A stretch of DNA of 64,000 nt from Haladaptatus pallidirubidus (GTDB taxonomy: Archaea > Halobacteriota > Halobacteria > Halobacteriales > Haladaptataceae), in contig NZ_CP085301.1 of NCBI RefSeq assembly GCF_020700235.1, positions 1,550,001-1,614,000 on the forward strand, read 5' to 3'. Under the pieces are notes generated by a model that was given only the letters and a program-made list of their open reading frames with translations, was not told the DNA's origin and did not search any database. Positions 54,306 through 63,265 of the stretch are shown in pieces (the stretch's first letter is position 1; every line of letters begins with the position of its first letter). The position numbers were made by a program, and so were the translations under genes.

Positions 54306-55253
54306 ATGGCTTCCGACCACCACATTACATCATTAGATGAGCATATCCATACAACCTGGAGTCGTGATCACGAACCAGTTCAAACAATCGAGTCCAATGA
54401 TATTGTGACATTTGAATGCCGCGATGCAACGAACAACCGGTTGGACGCAACGTCGACTGTTGCCGACGTGTATTCCCTCGCAGACGATTCCACTGGTCAC
54501 CCATTAACTGGGCCTGTCGCCGTGGCTGATGCCCAGCCAGGAGATATACTTGCGGTCGAACTTCTCGAATTCCAGCACGAGGGGATTGGCTTTTCGTACT
54601 TTTACCCCGGTGAGGAGAAATTGGGATTGCTCCCCGAGGATTTCCCCGACCCCGGTCTGCACGTCTGGGAGCTCGACGACGATATCGGGCGGTTTACCAA
54701 CGGAATTGAAGTCCCGCTCGCTCCGTTTCCTGGCAATCTTGGCGTTGCACCCGCTGCAGAGGGGAAGCATAGCACGATCCCACCACGTCGTGTCGGGGGA
54801 AATCTCGATGTAAAGCATCTCACAGCAGGTTCGACGCTCTATCTACCAATCGAAGTTGATGAGGCACTGTTTAGTATCGGCGACTGCCACGCTGCCCAAG
54901 GCGATGGCGAAGTTTGTGTTACGGGTATCGAAGCGTCGATGACAGTAACCGTGCGGCTCCGACTCATCTCGGATATGAACATCGAACAGCCGCAGTTTGA
55001 GACGGCAGGACCCTTCTCAGGTGGTGACGAGTGTATGTATGCGACGACTGGTATCAGCGACAATTTGATGGACGCGACAAAGAAGGCCACTCGACATATG
55101 ATAACTTATCTGCACGAGCGCCACGACTTGACACGAACGGAAGCATATCTATTATGTTCAGCAATTGTTGACCTGAAAATCAACGAGGTCGTCGATAAGC
55201 CGAATTGGGTCGTCTCGGCGTACGTTCCCCGATCGATCTTCCCGAACCGATAA
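54306..55253 (+). CDS. Acetamidase/formamidase family protein
   Basis: The protein has 315 residues with FmdA_AmdA family features: an early VTFECRDATNNRLDATSTVA, then GDILAVELLEFQHEGIGFSY, PRRVGGNLDVKHLTAGSTLY and the catalytic region LFSIGDCHAAQGDGEVCVTG. Members hydrolyse formamide or acetamide to ammonia and the acid. The C-terminal part includes ATRHMITYLHERHDLTRTEA and the family's PNWVVSAYVPRSIF. It is immediately followed by a truncated DUF389 gene. Nitrogen scavenging is the likely role. Confidence 0.85.
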   Translation: MASDHHITSLDEHIHTTWSRDHEPVQTIESNDIVTFECRDATNNRLDATSTVADVYSLADDSTGHPLTGPVAVADAQPGDILAVELLEFQHEGIGFSYFYPGEEKLGLLPEDFPDPGLHVWELDDDIGRFTNGIEVPLAPFPGNLGVAPAAEGKHSTIPPRRVGGNLDVKHLTAGSTLYLPIEVDEALFSIGDCHAAQGDGEVCVTGIEASMTVTVRLRLISDMNIEQPQFETAGPFSGGDECMYATTGISDNLMDATKKATRHMITYLHERHDLTRTEAYLLCSAIVDLKINEVVDKPNWVVSAYVPRSIFPNR

Positions 55254-55259
55254 CACCGC

Positions 55260-55901
55260 AGGTTCTTGCGCTTGGCTCAGGGGCAGCTAGTGCGCTCTCA
55301 TCGCCGGCGCAAGTGCACCATTGGTTGGAGTGATGATTGCAGCCACTCTCATTCCACCCGCTGCTGTAGTCGGTCTCGGAATTGCCTATGGTGATCCCGT
55401 GCTTGTCGTAAGCGCTAGAATTCTCGTGTTGGTCAACATTCTCTCGATCAACTTCGCCAGTTTGGCTGTGCTCTCGATACGTGGCTATCGCCCTGATCAC
55501 TGGTTTGAAGAGGATCTTGTTCGGCGTACTACACTCAAACGAATTGCAGTACTAACCCTGGGGGTTATTGTGCTCTCTTCCTTTCTGGTGGTCACGTCGG
55601 TCGATCTCCAGCGGAATGCGAAATTTGAATCAACGGTCAAAACAACTGCCGAAGAAAGCGGACTCACCGTCCTGTCGATGGATGTTGAGTCAAACGAAAC
55701 TGTTCTCTCGCCATCCCGATCAAGTTGTGCTACGAGTCGCAACGAACAATGACCGGGCTGCAAATGCACTTCGTCGGTAAATTAAACACCAAACCAATAT
55801 CGATACCTCCGTTGTCATCATCCGTGAAAACGTTAAGACATCCACAGATGACCGGATACAGCCGACGGCTCTGGTACCTCCCAAGGGGTTGCTGCAGTAG
55901 G
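55260..55901 (+). pseudogene. DUF389/TIGR00341 membrane protein, N-terminus missing and frameshifted
   Basis: From 55270 one frame gives LALGSGAASAL. After a 2-base shift the next frame runs PLVGVMIAATLIPPAAVVGL, then LVNILSINFASLAVLSIRGY and RTTLKRIAVLTLGVIVLSSF. After 55720 another frame continues HPDQVVLRVATNNDRAANAL and a third TNIDTSVVIIRENVKTSTDD. This is the C-terminal half of a DUF389 hydrophobic protein with at least three frame changes. It abuts the amidase stop directly, pointing to a recombination junction. Confidence 0.7.
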
Positions 55902-56293
55902 AGTTTGTCCCTGTCTTGCTGGTGGCTTTGACATCAATTGAGAAAGAAATGAGGATATCTTCGACATTTCCTGTTTTTATCACTCTATCTAATATCGAAT
56001 TATACGAGCGTGGGAATAAAAACCACAGTAGTAAAATTAGCTCCTGCCAAGCATGTCTTGGAAACAGGAAGCCCAGTTCGTGCCGCACGAAGCGTGTAGG
56101 GCGGGGTAGTTCACAAGATGATTTTGAGAAGTGAGACCAACTACTGATGCAAGCGTCACTAAGGATCGCAAATGCAGTATGGAAATCCCAAGTCTATTAA
56201 AGGTAATACTTACTCAGGTACCACAAAGAGTCAAGATACCACAGCTCACACCAACAAGCTTTCAATTGTGCAACGCGATAGACCTATACTCCT
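55902..56293. other. Gap without a recognised gene
   Basis: About 390 AT-rich bases before the HalOD1 gene; presumably its promoter. No relic could be identified. Confidence 0.35.
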
Positions 56294-57562
56294 ATGACCA
56301 GCGAGCAGCACACGATACGCGAGATCTTCCAGCCAAAGCATTGTCAACACTTCAGTTCGACCGAAGGAACCACCGATACCCTCAGTATTCAGCTTAGTGA
56401 AGCTATGGGAACTGTTCTGGATACCGATCCACGCACACTTGATCCACTTTACAACGTGATTAACCCCGAAGCCCTCAACGAAATATTTACTTCTAATCCT
56501 TCTCACCAATCCTCAACTGAAGTCATCTTCTCATGGCAAGATCATGTGATCCGAATTCAACAACCAGATGAGATCTACATTACTAACGAGCCACTCGTTC
56601 CAGAACTTGACGCAGATCTTCCATTGGCGACTGAATTCGCTGGCGCCCCATTCGGATCAACAGATGCGATCTCATACGAGTATGCACCAACCGATGATCT
56701 CGGGACAGAGGTTGTCCTCACTGTTGCTAATGCGATTGGCATTAATTCTCAAGAGATGACAGAACGACTCGCCGATCGGATCAACACAGATGCGCTCAAC
56801 GAGCTCTTCCAGCCTTTGGCTGACGGTACTCCGCGAACAGATGGTTATGTCTCGTTCGGATTTGAGGGGTACTTCGTCACCGTTTCAGGAGATGGAGTGA
56901 TTACACTCCAGTCTGAACTTGCACAACTCAAAGAGCAGGGTGGGAACATTTTGGTCGTCGGGGACGTTCCTAGTGATGTTTTCAACGCTGAACGTGCCTA
57001 TCTCATGAACGATCCTGATTCGATCCGCCATGATTTAGTTGCTTTACTCGATCGCACTCCGACCGCCTTTCAACGCCAAGCGACACCAGTTCAGCCAGGG
57101 CCGAGCAACATTGAGATCTTTGATTATCAAACAGCAGTACGATCAACAGCTGCGCCAACAAGCAGTCCACAAGAAAAAGTCCAAATTACACCGATCAGTG
57201 GAACTCTGACCGATCTCCAAAACACCCTCATTCAATCAGTAGCAATGCAGGATGATCTCATAAGAGATAATCGATCTACTGATATACAGGTCTACGTCGA
57301 CTCACTACAGCCAGTGATAGAAGCGACATCGATCGACATAGGGTCGTTTTTAACTCCCATCGGTCGTGCTATTCGCGGTGTTGAGGGACTTGGCTATTAC
57401 ACCCTTCCGCATGATCGGGACTCGCTTGCAGTACATGAAATTGAACCCATATTCGACGCAGTAATTGAGCTTCGTGTAAGTGAACGCGGTCCCAAGCAAC
57501 GATGGATTCTTCCACAAACAGGATATACGACAGAGTGGTTCACAATAATCGAGCGTAGGTAG
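56294..57562 (+). CDS. Two HalOD1 domains followed by a DUF7504-like domain
   Basis: The protein has 422 residues. Residues 25-100 and 115-200 are HalOD1-type output domains: LSIQLSEAMGTVLDTDPRTL, DPLYNVINPEALNEIF, then YEYAPTDDLGTEVVLTVANA and RINTDALNELFQP, each ending in a short beta hairpin. The C-terminal part (GGNILVVGDVPSDVFNAERA, then HDLVALLDRTPTAFQRQATP) matches the start of DUF7504, a RecA-like signalling domain, and ends with VEGLGYYTLPHDRDSLAVHE. HalOD1 proteins are haloarchaeal signalling outputs, often alone or behind response regulators. No receiver domain is present. The exact target is unknown. Confidence 0.75.
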   Translation: MTSEQHTIREIFQPKHCQHFSSTEGTTDTLSIQLSEAMGTVLDTDPRTLDPLYNVINPEALNEIFTSNPSHQSSTEVIFSWQDHVIRIQQPDEIYITNEPLVPELDADLPLATEFAGAPFGSTDAISYEYAPTDDLGTEVVLTVANAIGINSQEMTERLADRINTDALNELFQPLADGTPRTDGYVSFGFEGYFVTVSGDGVITLQSELAQLKEQGGNILVVGDVPSDVFNAERAYLMNDPDSIRHDLVALLDRTPTAFQRQATPVQPGPSNIEIFDYQTAVRSTAAPTSSPQEKVQITPISGTLTDLQNTLIQSVAMQDDLIRDNRSTDIQVYVDSLQPVIEATSIDIGSFLTPIGRAIRGVEGLGYYTLPHDRDSLAVHEIEPIFDAVIELRVSERGPKQRWILPQTGYTTEWFTIIERR

Positions 57563-57753
57563 CGAAACGAAGTGTAATTTCACCATTTGATAGTTGCTAT
57601 CGTCTTCCTGTGCTCCAGATGTGATTGCTGCCGGACGTAGTGATTTGTTTTAAGATATTTCTATGAATTCGTCATCGATATTTTCGATCATGTATCGGCG
57701 AAAACTAGTAAAATAGACTCTTTGTTAGAAGAATGATGTCAGGTCGTATCAAG

Positions 57754-58599
57754 TTACTCCGAGATCTCAACCGATCCTTCGAGCGTTCGGACTGGATACG
57801 GCATATCGATTGCCTCGGCATCAAGCCGCTCTTTCACTGCCTGCACTAATTCTGACCGAATTCGCGTGAAGTTCCCTCGCCCCGGTTCACCAATCCAGAA
57901 CCGAGTTTGCAATCCAACATACGAATCAGCGAGTTCAGTCACCCGAATATCGGGTGTTGGGTCTGCAAGAATCTCTTCGTGTTTTTGTGCCTCGTCGAGA
58001 ATCACGTCTTTTGCGTGATCGATATCATCATCGTAGCCGATCCCAAAGACGAATTTCTGCCGGAGTTTGTCATAGGCAACTGGATTCTTCACCGCATCAT
58101 TCGCCAAATCATCGTTTGGAACCGTAATTCGCTCATTATCGAACGTTCGCACCCGGGTCACACGTAGGTCGATATCCTCGACCTCTCCCTCGCCGTCACT
58201 CCATTCGATCCAATCCCCAATCGTGAATGGCCTGTCTTTGAGGATAAAGATTCCAGCAACAAAGTTACCAAGGAGTTCCTGTGCAGCAAACCCGATCGCG
58301 AGGACAATAGCACCAGCAAATACACCAAATGCGGCAATCACCCCACCAAAGCCAGCGACCGTGAATGCGAGGGCAATGGCAAGGACCCAAACGAGAACCC
58401 CAGCCACATTCTCGGCGAGGCTCCGAACAGCTGGGTCATGTCCTTGCTCTTTTAGCACTCGGCTAATCAATGGAATGAGGACGCTCCGCCCGATCAAGTA
58501 CACGACAACGAGTGTTACGAGGAACAGTGCAGCGGGAATGACATAATTACTGACAATAGACGAAGTTGAGAGTGTGTTACTTGCCTGCAGTGGGATCAT
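57754..58599 (-). CDS. MscS-family mechanosensitive channel
   Basis: The start at 58599 (MIPLQASNTLSTSSIVSNYV) is preferred; a frame reaching 58647 would add 16 residues. The protein has 281 residues: three N-terminal helices (VIPAALFLVTLVVVYLIGRS), then the pore helix region FGGVIAAFGVFAGAIVLAIG and FAAQELLGNFVAGIFILKDR, and a soluble beta domain with IGDWIEWSDGEGEVEDIDLR and NERITVPNDDLANDAVKNPV. It opens under membrane tension to release solutes in osmotic downshock. Alone on its strand here. Confidence 0.9.
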   Translation of the reverse strand: MIPLQASNTLSTSSIVSNYVIPAALFLVTLVVVYLIGRSVLIPLISRVLKEQGHDPAVRSLAENVAGVLVWVLAIALAFTVAGFGGVIAAFGVFAGAIVLAIGFAAQELLGNFVAGIFILKDRPFTIGDWIEWSDGEGEVEDIDLRVTRVRTFDNERITVPNDDLANDAVKNPVAYDKLRQKFVFGIGYDDDIDHAKDVILDEAQKHEEILADPTPDIRVTELADSYVGLQTRFWIGEPGRGNFTRIRSELVQAVKERLDAEAIDMPYPVRTLEGSVEISE

Positions 58600-58699
58600 C
58601 GAACCCCTATCCAACACTAAATTCAGTACCATGATTCGAATCAACAATCGAAGAGCCGTTTTATGAACGTTTTGCCCACATTATTCTTCGGACCTTTCA

Positions 58700-58990
58700 T
58701 TACTCTCGTTCCCCGCACTCAAATTTCGTACTGCTCGCCATCATCAGTTGTCGTCGTTTTCTTGATTAGGTCGATCCGTCATCGACTTCAAGAATGCTTC
58801 ATCGGTTGGTGTTTCCATAGATTCCATTCGCTCATAGTGTCTGAATACTCGTTTACGAAAGAGTCGAAAATATTGAGCATCTCATCTCGAGTGAGTGATC
58901 GTTGCCGTGTTTCTGTCTGTTCCTGCTGTTTCCGTTTGGTCTGCAAGGGCGGTGTTCAGCACTGCTCCAATGAGCAATACTAATCTGCTG
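58700..58990 (-). pseudogene. Broken gene, small membrane/regulatory protein
   Basis: Three minus-strand frames each carry coding-like text in order: LVLLIGAVLNTALADQ, then QTETRQRSLTRDEMLNIFDS, then HYERMESMETPTDEAFLKSM with TDRPNQENDDN and a stop. They look like one protein with two frameshifts. No family was recognised. The rest of 58648-59144 shows nothing. Confidence 0.4.
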
Positions 58991-59144
58991 AAATAGAACC
59001 ACGTAACCAAGAGGAACAGACGTTAAGCGCTTTTGCTGTATCTCGGTTCAGACTGACTAGACGACCGATATACTATTTTGAACTGATAAAATTATATTAT
59101 AGTCATGTTTTATTTCAATTTTAATCATCCCTACAATCGCTCTG

Positions 59145-59384
59145 CTATTCGGGTTTCCAGTCCAGTTTAATGGTCACTGATTCACGACTTCCGCGAAGTA
59201 CGGATGACAATTCTCGAGTGCCGATTTCATAGGCCACAGAGTCTGCTGGTGAGAGCGTCACCGTTTTGTTCCCGACATCGATGTTGGCGTCTCCACCTTC
59301 TCGAAATTCATCTGCAATTGCTTGCAATCGATCAGCGACTTCTTCTCGCGAGATTTTCTCCTCGTTGAGTATTTTTTCAGACAT
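59145..59384 (-). CDS. Amphi-Trp domain-containing protein
   Basis: The protein has 79 residues: MSEKILNEEKISREEVADRL, QAIADEFREGGDANIDVGNK, then ELSSVLRGSRESVTIKLDWK. The C-terminal S-x-L-R-G-S-R-E-x-V-x-I-K-L-D-W motif is the amphi-Trp signature. It is a short haloarchaeal family of unknown role. It is intact and stands alone, with its own AT-rich promoter region. Confidence 0.85.
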   Translation of the reverse strand: MSEKILNEEKISREEVADRLQAIADEFREGGDANIDVGNKTVTLSPADSVAYEIGTRELSSVLRGSRESVTIKLDWKPE

Positions 59385-59494
59385 CGTGAGTAGCTATCTC
59401 AAATCACTCGGTTAGATGTTTTGGGCGAGTAGTTCGGTTCCAAGCCACTGTCTGGCGTCACCAACGAATGATTGCTGGTTGAATATACTAGATA

Positions 59495-59896
59495 ATGCAA
59501 TCGCTGACCTGGAAGGCCTATGAACAACACGGCTGGGACCAGTTCAGAGCAACCGCGCGCCATGAAATGATTCACGCCTGGCAGTACCACGAGTTCGGTG
59601 AAGCCAATCACGGAGCAACATTCACCCGCTGAATGGACGCCCTCGATACCTCGCAGCACTGCGAATGCTTCACTGCACCCAAGTGGGAGTTCGTGTGCGA
59701 GGACTGTGGCGGTCGGAGTGCTCGGTATCAACGCTCGAAGATGGTGTGCAACCCGGAGCAGTACAGCTGTAGCAAGTGTGGTGGGTTGCTTCGTGTCGGG
59801 GAAGGCAATAGTCACTGGCTGAATTCCGTTTACGTAGTTCTCGCGCCAAAGAGGAGATACGAGGAAGGTTTTCACGGACTATCGCTTTCTACTTGA
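59495..59896 (+). pseudogene. SprT-like zinc metalloprotease, copy 2, one in-frame UGA
   Basis: The frame starts MQSLTWKAYEQHGWDQFRAT, then ARHEMIHAWQYHEFGEANHG with an intact HExxH site. A single TGA at 59630-59632 interrupts TFTR and MDALDTSQHCECF; the related copy at 63330 has TGG (Trp) there. After it the frame is open with a zinc ribbon FVCEDCGGRSARY and YSCSKCGGLLRVGEG. All functional residues are otherwise preserved, so the loss is very recent, or the base is a sequencing error. Confidence 0.8.
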
Positions 59897-59957
59897 GCCA
59901 CTTCCATCGCCCTTGTTTGAAATGTAGAAGGCGTCATGGTTAGTAACTCATACTAAC
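59833..59957. repeat. Block shared with 34455-34583
   Basis: Both loci share GTAGTTCTCGCG, AGATACGAGGAAG and the end palindrome, with several differences between. Here it lies at the end of the SprT relic, in the other locus no SprT remains. Confidence 0.5.
59939..59957. repeat. Palindrome copy 3 (GTTAGTA - 5 nt - TACTAAC)
   Basis: Seven-bp perfect arms with spacer ACTCA, following the SprT relic, as with copy 1 after the first SprT relic and its zinc-ribbon partner. Confidence 0.6.
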
Positions 59958-60015
59958 ATCAGACAATCCTCGCGAAACTTTCCCCGTTCTCTAGAAGCGG
60001 AAAACCCGGAGTGAA

Positions 60016-60089
60016 AGCCTTAGGAGAGATTTGAACTCTCGACCGACTCCTTACAAAGGAGTTGCTCTGCCAACCTGAGCTACCAAGGC
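60016..60089 (-). tRNA. tRNA-Thr (anticodon UGU)
   Basis: On the minus strand the 74-base sequence folds fully: acceptor stem GCCTTGG with CTAAGGC (one G-T pair), D-arm GCTC-loop-GAGC, anticodon stem ACTCC / GGAGT with loop TTTGTAA giving anticodon TGU, and T-arm GAGAG-TTCAAAT-CTCTC. No intron is present. CCA is not encoded. The composition is AT-richer than expected for a haloarchaeal tRNA, which raises the possibility of a virus- or element-borne gene. Downstream is the SprT relic region. Confidence 0.9.
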
Positions 60090-60279
60090 AGTTTCTTCAT
60101 CTGGCTCTCCCGGCAAATGGGTTTCCCTTTCAACTGCATTGGTGGCACTTCTCGTTAGAATGTCCCCGCTGTAATTGATTTTGTCGCCGCGCCCGAACGA
60201 ACCGTTAGCTTGCCGCTCAGCTTCATTACAATGGAAGCCCCAATCACTTATCCGTATCGCAGTCTGACACACTACATAA

Positions 60280-60714
60280 ATGCTACCCGAAGATTTTCAG
60301 CAATCACAGTCGGAGAGTACTGACGATCAACCGGCGATCGATTGTGATGCATGCCAGTCTGCTCTCTACCCTGATAGTCAGCAGGCCGTGTCATTTCTCC
60401 TTCTGGATCACCTTCGAATCCCTGTTCTCGGTTGTAATGACCATCTTGAGCAGTTCACATCGATCTGTGGACTAACCTCTAACGACACAGCGACGCTCCT
60501 CCATCACCACCCCGCTGGTGGTATCTCGTGTCCTGGCTGTCGGTTTGCATCGTATACTGCGGCCCAATCCCTAGTCCCTGTCCAAGAGGGAGCAATTGTA
60601 CCCATCGCATGTCCAGAACACCAGTCGAAGATTATTCAGCGATTCCAGACAGGGCTTCAGACACACCAACAGCTAACGTCTGGTCTCGGTACGACTACTG
60701 GCTCCTTACTGTGA
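60280..60714 (+). CDS. Zinc-finger-like hypothetical protein
   Basis: The protein has 144 residues. It starts MLPEDFQQSQSESTDDQPAI, then DCDACQSALYPDSQQAVSFL with CxxC, CNDHLEQF and SCPGCRFASYTAAQSLVPVQ with another CxxC, and ACPEHQSKIIQRFQTGLQ. The paired C-x-x-C and C-x-x-H units suggest two zinc sites. A similar pattern is found in haloarchaeal proteins of unknown role. The frame is intact with its own start region. Confidence 0.65.
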   Translation: MLPEDFQQSQSESTDDQPAIDCDACQSALYPDSQQAVSFLLLDHLRIPVLGCNDHLEQFTSICGLTSNDTATLLHHHPAGGISCPGCRFASYTAAQSLVPVQEGAIVPIACPEHQSKIIQRFQTGLQTHQQLTSGLGTTTGSLL

Positions 60715-60890
60715 ATTCTAGCGTGCCCCCGAGAACAAATAAGACTGCAGTAGGGATGAACGATATACGTCGGCAGTAAGACGGCGTGTACGGTGGCAAT
60801 CTACGACTACCTCATTGTAGACGAAATAAGGATCATTTCATCAAAGAAGAAACCAGAACCTACACAACAATTCCCATTATCAGTGCCTCT

Positions 60891-61172
60891 ATGACACAAA
60901 CCGTCAACGAACTCCGCAATGAAATTCGACAGACTGTCGGGAGATACGAACGTATAGAATCGACGGCTTTCACCAAAGAAGCCCTTGCAGCCCTCTGTAC
61001 GACTGTGAACTACGATATCGACACGAACAATCTGCCTTCTAAACCCCAGATGCGGGCTGGTATCCTGTGGAAAATCGGCGAACTGGACGACGATAGTCCA
61101 GACCAGACTTCACAACCATTTCGGAAAACAGAGTTAGAAGCGATTGTAACTGCTCTGCAAGACGACGAGTGA
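60891..61172 (+). CDS. Hypothetical haloarchaeal protein, 93 aa
   Basis: The start at 60891 (MTQTVNELRNEIRQTVGRYE) is preferred over an upstream frame start without a sensible N-terminus. The rest reads STAFTKEALAALCTTVNYDI, then KPQMRAGILWKIGELDDDSP and FRKTELEAIVTALQDDE. A regular helical acidic protein, with a helix-loop-helix arrangement reminiscent of small DNA-associated haloarchaeal proteins. No family was assigned with confidence. Confidence 0.6.
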   Translation: MTQTVNELRNEIRQTVGRYERIESTAFTKEALAALCTTVNYDIDTNNLPSKPQMRAGILWKIGELDDDSPDQTSQPFRKTELEAIVTALQDDE

Positions 61173-61180
61173 CTTTTCAC

Positions 61181-61459
61181 TCATCCGCCAGCAACAGTGG
61201 TTTCAGTCGCGTTCTCAGATAAAAGATCGACTTGCTGTTCGTCCATTTCCTTACAGACGAGCACACGAAGTCCTTCTAACTTGTCGGGGTGATCCTCGTG
61301 ATTCGCTTACGTTGTTTCTACGTAGCAGAGACGGTCGTAGGGAATATATCCAACAATACCATTTTCTTCGTTACGAAGTTGTAATCCATTGTCTCCTTCT
61401 TTTATATTGTGACATTCGATCTCCTTGTTATCAGTCGTTATAGCTACTAACTTTCCCAT
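61181..61459 (-). pseudogene. Small conserved-looking gene with an in-frame stop
   Basis: From the ATG at 61459 the frame reads MGKLVAITTDNKEIECHNIK, then EGDNGLQLRNEENGIVGYIP and YDRLCYVETT with a TAA at 61307-61309. It stays open afterwards: ANHEDHPDKLEGLRVLVCKE, then MDEQQVDLLSENATETTVAG, G and a stop at 61181. Either the functional gene is the first 50 codons, or a longer 92-codon protein has a nonsense change. Confidence 0.5.
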
Positions 61460-62181
61460 GGATTAAGAGGTGACTTCAGAACTAATGAAGGTTTCCAGCA
61501 TGTAATACTTTCATACGCTATAATTCATAAATGCTTCAATAGTTAATACACTGTAAATATTGCTGTGTTCTATTATCACTTACCTCATCGTCAAGCACCA
61601 CATAACAATACCCAACGCACCCATTAGAAAAGCTACGAGCGTCGTACTACACCAGTCAGGTCGTCATGTCCTACGACGCTCGAACATCGTCAACGAATAA
61701 ACGCCACGTCTGATGCCCCACGCCTGATGCGTGGTTTTGCTGGTACGACCACGCACCGTTTCACGAGAACGGGTTGCTTGTTGGTAGAAGCACCATCGGT
61801 CGGAGACATGATGGCGGCCACGTTGTGGCCCCGGTGATTCAATTCCACCCCCGTTCGTCGAATATGGTGTGTTCTGCTCTTGTTCACCGCTTCGTGAGTT
61901 CTGTTCGGTAGTGACATCTATTCTCACCTCAACAGATCCTAATCAGTTCCATCCCAGATACTCCCATATACGGCCGGTTCGGTCAGCACGAAATTCCGCA
62001 ATTAAGTAATCTCTGGAGTGCTGGGTGGTATGATCCCTCTACCGTTCCACTGGTCGTCAGTACTAGTCACTTAATCGAGAGCATATTCGTTACTTATCCT
62101 TATTCGCGAACTCATTACCGTCCACATCTTTATGTAGGCTCAATACGATGTATTATCATCGAAATTCATTATTAGTATAAT
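61460..62181. other. Long gap; possible IS605-type end at 61700-61740
   Basis: About 720 bases. A short hairpin CACGC-CTGAT-GCGTG near 61707-61725, followed by GTGGTTTTGCTGG, and a minus-strand coding-like text (GVELNHRGHNVAAIMSPTDG) suggest the end of an IS605-family tnpB. The evidence is thin. The remainder shows nothing recognised. Confidence 0.3.
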
Positions 62182-63264
62182 ATGAATCAGAAAATAGTTC
62201 GATTTCTGTTCGTAGTCTTCAGTCTCTGTCTTCTCGGATACTTTGTCGGTGGAAGCCAAATCCGTGCAGAACTCGCTAGCGCCAATTCAGTGTTTCTCGT
62301 CCTCGGCTTCTCTATCGTCTTAGTCGCTCTTTTCTGCTGGAGTGAGGCAGTTCGTTGTCTCCTCGATTGTTCGGAAACCCCTATCGGAGGATGGCGGTTT
62401 CGAGGCGCATACCTCGCAAGTTTTTTTGCCAAACAAATCGTCCCGATTGGTCGCGCAAGCAGCCCGTTTCTGCTCGCCCACATCGTCTCATCTGAAATGA
62501 GCACAGATCGGGATCAAACGCTCGGCGTGGCACTCGTAATCGAGGTATTGAACCTCACTGCAGCACTCAGTCTCGGGGTTATCGGATTGGTTTTCCTTGC
62601 TCTTCGAGGTCAATCTCTTACGGCGTTTATCCCCGTTCCTTCTCTCCAAATCGCGATCCTTCTCACAGGTGGATTTCTGGCCGCCACGACCACGCTGTAT
62701 CGATACAAGCACCTGCTTTTACATCCGCTAACGGTAGTGGGGGTTCGAATGTTCTCACTGCTGCGTGCACTAAGTGAGAATCGGACGCAGCGTCTTCACC
62801 TTCGAATCCGTCTAGTACAGACTCGCATTCGATTTATTCGTACGTACCTTCGATTACGAGTGCGTTCGTATTCGACCGAAGTAAATCTCGTGCTGGAGAA
62901 TCGCCGGCAGATCGCACTCGCACTTGGATGGTCTGTCATTGGGTGGATCTGTTTTTGCCTTCCACTCTATGCGAGTTTTCTCGCGCTTAATCAGCATGTC
63001 TCGATACTGCTTCCCCTTTTCTTGATCCCAGCGAGTGGCGTTGCACGAGTTGTTCCACTCCCTGGTGGCCTTGGTGGTGTTGAGGTCATCTTGGGAGCGA
63101 TGATTATCGTGTTGACCGGCGTGGATGCAGGAACTGCTGGAGGAGTCGTTCTCCTGTATCGACTTCTCAGCTTTTGGGGCATCCTCGTACTTGGTTGGAT
63201 GTATTCGATGTATTTCATCAATATCGGCCAGGTTGTGCATTTTCGGCAAAACCAATCCTCATAA
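62182..63264 (+). CDS. UPF0104 / lysylphosphatidylglycerol synthase-type membrane protein
   Basis: The protein has 360 residues with eight or so membrane helices. It starts MNQKIVRFLFVVFSLCLLGY. Family features: GAYLASFFAKQIVPIGRASS with the typical P-x-x-x-x-G region, then PLFLIPASGVARVVPLPGGL with the P-L-P-G-G-L-G-G-V-E motif, and a last helix LLYRLLSFWGILVLGWMYS. Related proteins are implicated in lipid transfer or flipping; in haloarchaea they are often called flippase-like. Its stop is followed by a SprT relic with no spacer of note. Confidence 0.85.
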   Translation: MNQKIVRFLFVVFSLCLLGYFVGGSQIRAELASANSVFLVLGFSIVLVALFCWSEAVRCLLDCSETPIGGWRFRGAYLASFFAKQIVPIGRASSPFLLAHIVSSEMSTDRDQTLGVALVIEVLNLTAALSLGVIGLVFLALRGQSLTAFIPVPSLQIAILLTGGFLAATTTLYRYKHLLLHPLTVVGVRMFSLLRALSENRTQRLHLRIRLVQTRIRFIRTYLRLRVRSYSTEVNLVLENRRQIALALGWSVIGWICFCLPLYASFLALNQHVSILLPLFLIPASGVARVVPLPGGLGGVEVILGAMIIVLTGVDAGTAGGVVLLYRLLSFWGILVLGWMYSMYFINIGQVVHFRQNQSS

Positions 63265-63265
63265 T

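Noticed and set aside
58663..58983. Plus-strand 106-codon frame after the MscS gene
   Set aside because: The minus strand gives three coding-like segments of a broken gene here, and the plus frame is Phe/Ser-rich noise.
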